Shown here: one piece after another, positions 57,347 to 64,000 of the stretch
Numbering within the stretch: the first letter of the stretch is position 1
Layout of the letters: every line of letters starts with the position of its first letter
Assembly (NCBI GenBank): GCA_015039365.1
Contig: WION01000028.1
Span: 124,001-188,000, forward strand
Origin: Amanita rubescens
Lineage: Eukaryota > Basidiomycota > Agaricomycetes > Agaricales > Amanitaceae
Length of the DNA: 64,000 nucleotides
Reading direction: 5' to 3'
Notes under the pieces: generated by a model
Database searches by the model: none
Told to the model about the DNA's origin: nothing
What the model saw: only the letters and a program-made list of their open reading frames with translations
Translations under genes and position numbers: made by a program

Positions 57347-60300
57347 ATGTCTAACGACTTGACGATTCCTAGTTCCATTCCCGTTTTGAATGGAACTAAC
57401 TATAAAGAATGGGAACGCATGATGCGTTTCCTATTACAAACCAAAGGTCTATATCGGTACCTAAAAACCGATTATGTTCGTCCAAGACGGATAACGCCGT
57501 TGGAACAATTTTATCTGGACACAGGGATTCAAGCCTTTGTTCCAGCTGTTCCAGCAACAGCAGCAGTTCCGGAAACGGAAACTGAACATGCGATACCCGC
57601 AATGCCGGCACAACCGGCACAACCTGCCATCACTCAACAAATGATTGATGATGCAGAGGCTATCAAAAAGGCCTATGATGATTGGGTCGTCGAGGATGAT
57701 CGTATCCTCGGATCCATAAACATGAAGTGTACTGCTACTATACAGCAGATCAACGAACATGTAGTTTCTGCCCGAGTTCTATGGCAGAACTTAGCAGAAC
57801 AATACGGTGTGACAACGTCTGCCGGTATATACAATGATTTCCAATTAGCAATAAATTGGAAATTCCAAGATAAAAAGGATCCCACACAATCCTTAAACGA
57901 CCTCCTTGCAATAATTAACCGCTTAGCCTCAAGCGGAATTACATTACCTGCAAATGTACAGGCAATGATTGTACTTTCAGCTGTCCCCCGTCATTGGGAC
58001 AATTTTGCCGCTGTGGTTCTTGCCACAACAGAACCATCGGATCTTACGATCCAAGGGATACTTCCCTTAATACAGAATGAGTGGCGCCGAAGGCACCCTG
58101 AATCTGCCGCGATGGCTAATACGTCGCAACAACAGCAGCAACCATGGCAACAAGTACGTGGTCGAGGACGAGGACGTGCTCGCGGACGTGGCCGCGGAGC
58201 AGGTCGTGGACGTGGGGGGAGGCCTTATTCTAGGCCTCCACAAGGCGCTCAGACACCGGCTCCTACAGCTCCTCCGGCAAATCAAAATTGGCCGGGCAAA
58301 GTTGAGGGCCAAACACGTGGTCCTAACTGGGAGAGGAACCGAGAACGCCGAAAGGCAGATGCAGCCGAGAAGAAGGCTGCCAAAGCCGCAGAACATACTA
58401 TGAGTTCTGCACATACCGTCGCCCGTATTGGGCCTTATGACATCACTGAGCCAGTTGCCGGCTCTAGCAAAGGCAAACAAAAAGAAAAGGATGAACAGGA
58501 CTTTGAGTCCTATAAATCGAACCGAGGAATGGGGATATCGTCAGACGATATCGACTATAAAAATATGGATATAGATCAGGAAGCTGAACTATATTATGAC
58601 GATTATTACTATGAAGATAACGGCGAACAATGGTATGAAACCATTAAGAAACTGGAAATGGCTAACTTTCTCTTTATAGAGGCAGCGATGAAAATGGTGT
58701 TCCCTAAATTGGGACATCATCGTCGTACAATAAATTCCTTCTTTGAACAATCTGTACTATATGATAGTATAAATTATAAAGAAAATTTTGATGAAAACTG
58801 CCTCGTAAGAGATAAGTCGTGTGATACTGCCATTTATAATGCAAATATGATTGAACGATCATATAATATTGGTAACATGTTTAAGAAACCTTTTACATGT
58901 TTAGCGGTCAATAAAAGAAAATTTAAGGATAAAGTACATCCGACATGCCCCTGTCCGGAATGTGTTGAGAAACGTACTGGGGATACACTATGGATGTGTG
59001 ACTCCGGTGCATCCGACCACTTTACCTTTAGTAGGAAAGACTTCTCTGAATACAGAGAATTTCCTGCAAATGAAAACCACAGTGTTAAAACTGCTAATGG
59101 TTTAGATCGTCTTGAGGGACTTGGCACAGTTATTCTTGAACACAAGTTATCCACAGGGGAAACAACACTCGTAAAGCTCTTCCCTGTCCTCTATATGCCA
59201 CGGGCAACTGCACGCTTGATTTCAAACGGCAGATTAATCCGACAAGGATTGACTTGTAAACAAGATGAAAAGATGGTAGTCTTTTCCTTTACAGACTTGG
59301 GTAGAACGTGTATCGAAGGACATTATCTCATGCCTGAGGATACATTAGTTTACGCTCGAGGTAGGATTATTATAATGGATCCTACATTGGTTTCTGGTCC
59401 TGGCTTAGCCAACAGGAATTCAAAATTAATTCTTGGAAGACCGACAAAGAAACCAAACGCAGAGTCTATAGAAAAATTATTAGACTACGAAACCTGGCAT
59501 AAACGTTTTGGTCACCCATCTAACGAAGTCTTTTCAAAGATACCGTTAAATGTCAATGGATGGAAAGAAGTTACACTTCCAGAAGGAAAACTACGTTGTG
59601 AAGGTTGTCTAAAAGGCAAAATGAAGGCAAAACCTTATAAATTGTCTTCAAAGAGAGCTACTCGTCCCTTCGAGTTACTCCATATGGATCTTATGACCGT
59701 ACCGGCCATATCTTACCACAAATACAAATATATTGGTGTTATCGTTGACGATTTCACCTCATATACGTGGATTGGTTTATTAAAAACCAAAGATCAAACT
59801 CTAGAATATTTTACCGGATGGTATAATGAGTTTGTAGATCCTAAACAACCTATTTCTCACCTCCGTTCTGATCGAGGGGGGGAATTTGTAAATAAAGCCT
59901 TTGAAGAATTCCTTAAATCTAAAGGAATTAAACATCAACAGACAGCTCCTTACACCCCACAACAAAATGGTCGCGTTGAACGCATGAATCAGACTTTGTC
60001 AGACAAAGCTGAGGCTATGCGATTAGACGCAGGATGTCCGAAATCTTGGTGGGAGTTCTCATTCAGAACGGCTGTGCATGTGTACAACCGCACTCCCCTA
60101 AAACGGACTAAATGGAAGACCCCTCTGGAAAATCTTCTTAATAAAAAACCAGACGTATCATACTTTCGAGTATTTGGATGTGAAGCCTGGGTATTTATCC
60201 CTGATCAACGGAGACCGGATAAGCTGTCCGAGAAATCCGTTTTATGCACTTTTGTAGGATATGAATCAGGAACCAAAGGCTATAGGTTCATGACGTCGAC

Positions 60301-63208
60301 AAACACACTGGTCATATCCTCCCAGGCTACATTCTTTGAAAACAGGTTTCCGCGCAAAGGAAAGACTGCAGAAATAATTACTGAAGATCTTGGTCCGATC
60401 TGGGAGGCGATTCCCCAAGAGGAACCTAACCGCCCTCCACAAAATTTGGATTTAGATGACTTACTCCCAGAGAACCGTAGACGTTCTCCGAGCCGTAGAC
60501 GCTCACCAAGTTTGGATCGAAGGGGTGCATCTCCTGATCGACAGCAGTCAGACCCTTCTGATGATTCAAACAATGATGATGACGGTGATGAATTTGCCGA
60601 TCGTCAAAGAGATTTTTTGGATGATAATATCCGAAGGCAAAGGGAAGAAAGAGAACAACAAAGACGTGACAATTATCGTAGACAACGCGATGATTGGAAA
60701 AGGGGTCAAGGAATTGATAAACAATCTCGTTTACGAGATCAATTCAAACGTCAAATGAGTGATATGTTTAAGAAACGTAAAACTCCTGAACCCTTTAGAC
60801 GTACTCCCTCTCCCCAAATAAAAGAGGAGACTCCTGTTCCTTCTAGGCCTATAACTCCGATACCATATGTATCTAGGCCACCTTCGCCTCGTAGTCCTAT
60901 GGATGAAGATAATCCCTTCTCTTTGAATCAAAGAGATCGAGATGAAATAGAAAACCCATTTATGACGGATCGAGAATTTGATCAATTTGAACAACGTCAA
61001 AGAGATCGTTTTAGAGAATTTGCTCAGAGACCTAGACCTCCTCCACCGATCATATCTGATCCTGGTCCACCCTCTGTACAAATAGGTCCTCGCCGTTCTG
61101 GTCGTTTTCCAGTTCCAAGGGTACAAAGAGACAACGCGTATGGAGATAAAACTCCTGCACAAATAGAAGCGGAAATTCAGCAAAAGCGAGATGCTTTACG
61201 AGAGCAGTTAAAAGATAAAACTCCGAATTCTTCGACTCAGGATCCACCGTCAGCAGACAGGAACCCTGATAGAATGAATGAATCTGCTTCTCTACTTAAA
61301 GAGATCTTCGCTTTAAAGTCTGAATTAAAATCTGCAGAACATGATCATTTAACTCGAATGATTAATGAATCTGGAAATGAATTCCTTCATTTCCTTCTTA
61401 AAGCGGCTGTTCCCCTTGTGGATAACATTCCATATGACTATAGAGATATATCTAAAATACGCTCCAGTAATCCTCAATTGTATAAACAATGGAAGATTGC
61501 AATGGATGACGAATTTAAATCTCTTCAATCTAGAGATATTTGGGAGTTAGTTGATCTTCCAAAAGGACGAAACCTAATCAGATGTCGTTGGGTTTTCGAC
61601 TTAAAAACCGATGGACGCAAAAAAGCTCGCGTTGTAGCTAAAGGTTTTAGTCAACGTCCCGGATTAGATTACGACGAAACATTCTCGCCTGTAGCGAGAT
61701 ATGAAACAATCCGAATACTTCTGGCCACATCAGTGCTTGAAAACTGGGATATACAAGCCCTAGATGTAAAAACTGCCTTCTTATATGGCGATCTTGATGA
61801 AGATATTTACATGGCCCAGCCAGAAGGTTTCGTTGTAAAAGGACAAGAATCTAAAGTATATAGGCTGAGGAAAGCCATATATGGATTGAAACAGGCATCA
61901 TATGCCTGGAATAAACAAGCTGATAAATCGTTGAAATCATTGCATTTCGAACGATGCTTGTCTGATTCTGGCGTTTACGTTCGTAAAGGCAAGAATATTA
62001 TCACGATATGCATATTGTATGTCGACGATATACTCTTTATGGGAAATGACGATTCCACCATTGTATCCATTAAAAAGAAATTTATGGAGATGTGGGAATG
62101 TCGTGATCTTGGAAAGATCAAAGAGTATTTACGAATCCAAGTCAATTACAACCGTGATTTAGGATTCTTAGTCATAGATCAAGGTCCTTATGCTTTGAAG
62201 GTTGTTAAACGATTTGGACTTGAAGATTGCAAGTCTGTACGCACACCGTTGCCTGCTGGGTATGCTCCTATAAAAAATGAAGGAGAATGCACACCACAGG
62301 AACGATCTTATTATCAACAGATAATAGGATCCCTTCTATATCTCGCCTTAGGAACTAGGCCTGATATAATCTATGCAGTAATTTTGATGTCCCAATTTTC
62401 ATCAAACCCGTCTCAAGAACATATTCAAAAAGCCTTGTATATAGTCAAATACATTGCTCATACCTTAAACGTAAAAATCGTTTATAGCGCCAAAGGCAAT
62501 AATAAATTTAGAGCCTACGCTGACGCTGACTGGGCTGCTGATCGTAATACACGACGATCTATAAACGGTTATGTCTTAATGTTAGCTGGTGGTGCGGTAG
62601 CTTGGACGAGTAGAAAACAAAAGACTGTAGCTCTGTCTTCGACTGAAGCAGAATACATATCTTTATCAGATGCTGCAAGACAGATTGCATGGGTTGAAAA
62701 TCTATTTTACGAAATAGGTGCACCCATTAAAAGCATCTTACTTAGCGTAGACAACCAAGGCGCTATATTTTGGGCACAAAATCCTGCACAAGAACATCGT
62801 TCTAAACATATTGATATTCGTTATCATTTCGTTCGCGAATTGATCGAGACTAAAAAGGTAGTCCTCGAATATATACCAACCAACGAACAGAATGCGGATC
62901 TCATGACTAAGAATTTATCCTTTGAAAAGGTCAAATTCTTTAGAGAACGATTGGGACTTTCCTTAGAAGAATATCCGACTTCTACAAATGCATTAATCAA
63001 AAGACCAGAAAAATTAGAGTCTGAGGAAATTCGTGATTTGACGAAACTTATTCTTGATTGGCAAAATCTTGAATTAGATGGTATTGATTGTCTATCACAC
63101 AAGAAGTTGATGGAACTTCTTGATGGTCTTATTGATCAACAGGAATCGGATATAGATCCAAGGATATCTAAGCGAAGGGGTGTGTTAAATATAGAATTAT
63201 ATTTATAG
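57347..63208 (+). CDS. Copia Gag-Pol polyprotein
   Basis: A single 1953-residue frame starting one base after the accessory stop codon. The Gag part (about 1-300) is followed by an RGG-rich stretch (GRGRGRARGRGRG near residue 272). Protease: WMCDSGASDHF (about 550). Integrase: HKRFGH and CEGC zinc-binding residues (about 717-760), then Asp in LHMDLM (778), Asp in SDRGGEF (841) and Glu in NGRVERMN (about 876). A long Arg/Ser/Glu-rich linker (about 1030-1270) precedes the reverse transcriptase, with DVKTAFLYG and the catalytic YVDDILF (about 1558). RNase H: YADADWAAD, STEAEY and VDNQGAI. No frameshift or stop separates Gag and Pol, so Gag:Pol ratio must be set another way. The last codons lie inside the 3' LTR. 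Confidence 0.95.
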   Translation: MSNDLTIPSSIPVLNGTNYKEWERMMRFLLQTKGLYRYLKTDYVRPRRITPLEQFYLDTGIQAFVPAVPATAAVPETETEHAIPAMPAQPAQPAITQQMIDDAEAIKKAYDDWVVEDDRILGSINMKCTATIQQINEHVVSARVLWQNLAEQYGVTTSAGIYNDFQLAINWKFQDKKDPTQSLNDLLAIINRLASSGITLPANVQAMIVLSAVPRHWDNFAAVVLATTEPSDLTIQGILPLIQNEWRRRHPESAAMANTSQQQQQPWQQVRGRGRGRARGRGRGAGRGRGGRPYSRPPQGAQTPAPTAPPANQNWPGKVEGQTRGPNWERNRERRKADAAEKKAAKAAEHTMSSAHTVARIGPYDITEPVAGSSKGKQKEKDEQDFESYKSNRGMGISSDDIDYKNMDIDQEAELYYDDYYYEDNGEQWYETIKKLEMANFLFIEAAMKMVFPKLGHHRRTINSFFEQSVLYDSINYKENFDENCLVRDKSCDTAIYNANMIERSYNIGNMFKKPFTCLAVNKRKFKDKVHPTCPCPECVEKRTGDTLWMCDSGASDHFTFSRKDFSEYREFPANENHSVKTANGLDRLEGLGTVILEHKLSTGETTLVKLFPVLYMPRATARLISNGRLIRQGLTCKQDEKMVVFSFTDLGRTCIEGHYLMPEDTLVYARGRIIIMDPTLVSGPGLANRNSKLILGRPTKKPNAESIEKLLDYETWHKRFGHPSNEVFSKIPLNVNGWKEVTLPEGKLRCEGCLKGKMKAKPYKLSSKRATRPFELLHMDLMTVPAISYHKYKYIGVIVDDFTSYTWIGLLKTKDQTLEYFTGWYNEFVDPKQPISHLRSDRGGEFVNKAFEEFLKSKGIKHQQTAPYTPQQNGRVERMNQTLSDKAEAMRLDAGCPKSWWEFSFRTAVHVYNRTPLKRTKWKTPLENLLNKKPDVSYFRVFGCEAWVFIPDQRRPDKLSEKSVLCTFVGYESGTKGYRFMTSTNTLVISSQATFFENRFPRKGKTAEIITEDLGPIWEAIPQEEPNRPPQNLDLDDLLPENRRRSPSRRRSPSLDRRGASPDRQQSDPSDDSNNDDDGDEFADRQRDFLDDNIRRQREEREQQRRDNYRRQRDDWKRGQGIDKQSRLRDQFKRQMSDMFKKRKTPEPFRRTPSPQIKEETPVPSRPITPIPYVSRPPSPRSPMDEDNPFSLNQRDRDEIENPFMTDREFDQFEQRQRDRFREFAQRPRPPPPIISDPGPPSVQIGPRRSGRFPVPRVQRDNAYGDKTPAQIEAEIQQKRDALREQLKDKTPNSSTQDPPSADRNPDRMNESASLLKEIFALKSELKSAEHDHLTRMINESGNEFLHFLLKAAVPLVDNIPYDYRDISKIRSSNPQLYKQWKIAMDDEFKSLQSRDIWELVDLPKGRNLIRCRWVFDLKTDGRKKARVVAKGFSQRPGLDYDETFSPVARYETIRILLATSVLENWDIQALDVKTAFLYGDLDEDIYMAQPEGFVVKGQESKVYRLRKAIYGLKQASYAWNKQADKSLKSLHFERCLSDSGVYVRKGKNIITICILYVDDILFMGNDDSTIVSIKKKFMEMWECRDLGKIKEYLRIQVNYNRDLGFLVIDQGPYALKVVKRFGLEDCKSVRTPLPAGYAPIKNEGECTPQERSYYQQIIGSLLYLALGTRPDIIYAVILMSQFSSNPSQEHIQKALYIVKYIAHTLNVKIVYSAKGNNKFRAYADADWAADRNTRRSINGYVLMLAGGAVAWTSRKQKTVALSSTEAEYISLSDAARQIAWVENLFYEIGAPIKSILLSVDNQGAIFWAQNPAQEHRSKHIDIRYHFVRELIETKKVVLEYIPTNEQNADLMTKNLSFEKVKFFRERLGLSLEEYPTSTNALIKRPEKLESEEIRDLTKLILDWQNLELDGIDCLSHKKLMELLDGLIDQQESDIDPRISKRRGVLNIELYL
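63168..63182 (+). promoter_or_regulatory. Polypurine tract candidate
   Basis: AAGCGAAGGGG-type purine-rich sequence directly before the 3' LTR, where plus-strand synthesis would be primed. Confidence 0.5.
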
Positions 63209-63589
63209 AATGATTAACTACTGATTGACTACAATCAATGTTACTCATATCGCTCGCGTCATCCTTTATGTATGACATAGAGATGACATCATAATGACTT
63301 CATTATGATATCATGGTGATATCATGATAGACTCATGATCACACCTTATGGTGTGCTTAGCACGCCATATCTTCCCATCTATACTATACGCTTACACATA
63401 TGTAGACACATATTTGTTCTCTCTTAGTATATAAACCTGTCCTGTATCGTAGAATAGGACAATCCATTCTCTTCCTCTTACTATCACTACTACGCCGAAG
63501 GGTAGTGCTAAGATCATATCGCAATAGGTAAGCTATTGCACCTGCTCATGCTGTGGACACGCTCTCGCGTAGACCTGTCTTCTTCGTCA
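63183..63589 (+). repeat. 3' LTR of the Copia element
   Basis: 407 bp, apparently identical to the 5' LTR. It includes the last 26 bases of the Gag-Pol frame including its stop. Confidence 0.93.
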
Positions 63590-63594
63590 TGTGA
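63590..63594 (+). repeat. Target-site duplication, right copy (TGTGA)
   Basis: Matches 55484-55488. Confidence 0.9.
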
Positions 63595-64000
63595 ATCCTG
63601 GCGGCGTAACCGTAAATGCATAGATTGCACCATACATCCAGGGGGGGGATGTGAGCGATCATTTCTAGCGCGCCTGATGGGGATCCTCTAAAAGCGCCCG
63701 TTATCCATCTCAGAGCGAAGTTATGGACTCTCTTCATTTCCATCAACTGTTTCTTTACTCCTCTGCCATCCTCCGCATACCAAAGTGCGAGACCGTATGT
63801 AAGCACCGGAAGAGTGATTGCCTTGTAAGCTAAAGCGCGGTTCCTGGGACTCAATCCTCGACGCGAGTTTCCTAACATTCCGCAGGCTCTAATAGTACTG
63901 AACGCTTTGTTAGTATAGTATTTGACGTGATGGTGAAATTTAAGAAAAGGATCGAAAAAGAAACCTAGATATCTCCACACGCCGATCAGTTTGATCGTAA
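63595..64000 (-). CDS. LINE ORF2, reverse-transcriptase C-terminal (thumb) part, partial
   Basis: The minus-strand frame continues off the window's right edge. It reads WRYLGFFFDPFLKFHHHVKY, NRALAYKAITLPVLTYGLAL and KRVHNFALRWITGAFRGSP, the conserved end of the reverse transcriptase and the RALYRAVVLPVLTYG-type block of Tad/I-like LINEs and their relatives. It is the same open frame as 54258-55483, split by the Copia insertion. Confidence 0.88.

Larger units (their letters stand above)
55489..63589 (+). mobile_element. Full-length Copia-type LTR retrotransposon
   Basis: An 8101-bp element with 407-bp terminal repeats (55489-55895 and 63183-63589) that start TGTT and end CGTCA and appear identical by direct reading. 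It is flanked by 5-bp TGTGA duplications. The internal region holds a spliced accessory frame (56713-57345) and a single Gag-Pol frame (57347-63208) in the Copia order protease, integrase, reverse transcriptase, RNase H. All catalytic motifs are intact, so it may be active. It is inserted in a LINE. Confidence 0.95.

Noticed and set aside
60280..60758. Open frames overlapping the Gag-Pol Arg/Ser-rich linker
   Set aside because: They are shadows of biased codon use in the repetitive linker; they have no motif or start context.

Overview
The window is eukaryotic and reads as a filamentous basidiomycete, most likely an Agaricomycete. Genes are split by short GT-AG introns of about 40-75 bp. The recognisable families (fungal F-box/LRR proteins, a Crinkler kinase, a fungal HNH protein, a GT61-type glycosyltransferase, a STAND/NLR N-terminal domain, small secreted proteins, Tad-like LINE and Copia retroelements) fit that group. 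I cannot name the species from sequence alone. All intron boundaries below were read by eye.

Layout. 1-2.7 kb: 3' end of an ATR/Mec1/Rad3-type checkpoint kinase. 3.0-4.4 kb: an SRPK-like kinase (minus). 4.9-10 kb: two apparently intact F-box/LRR paralogues (minus) and a third broken copy (plus). 10.4-39.3 kb: an accessory region built from repeated segmental duplications. It contains four paralogues of a small secreted protein with a His...Asn-Cys motif, four pieces of a GT61-type glycosyltransferase gene, three pieces of NOP14, several copies of an unrecognised helical gene that sits head-to-head with NOP14, a decayed P-loop GTPase, a coiled-coil protein, an endonuclease/exonuclease/phosphatase-family protein with a truncated duplicate, and a PD-(D/E)XK-like protein. 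40.7-42.1 kb: a fungal HNH protein. 42.7-44 kb: a fold-back repeat. 44-54 kb: a second graveyard of housekeeping gene fragments (flap endonuclease, aldo/keto reductase, mitochondrial DNA polymerase gamma, VPS10) mixed with a Crinkler-type kinase effector, a secreted cysteine-rich protein and an NLR N-terminal domain fused to the polymerase gamma remnant.

54.1-64 kb: nested retrotransposons. A minus-strand LINE lies against the broken VPS10 gene and is itself split by a full-length plus-strand Copia element (55489-63589) with 407-bp LTRs that look identical and a 5-bp TGTGA target duplication. The Copia element carries one 1953-residue Gag-Pol frame. Upstream of it is an additional small frame that becomes a 187-residue protein if a 69-bp intron is removed; it has a PPxY motif and a C-terminal membrane segment. 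This extra protein is the most novel single item here.

How the pieces relate. The left edge (ATR, kinase, F-box genes) looks like ordinary chromosome. The rest looks like a fast-evolving compartment: effector-like genes (Crinkler, secreted paralogues) survive intact while duplicated housekeeping genes are present only as fragments with stops, frameshifts and internal deletions.
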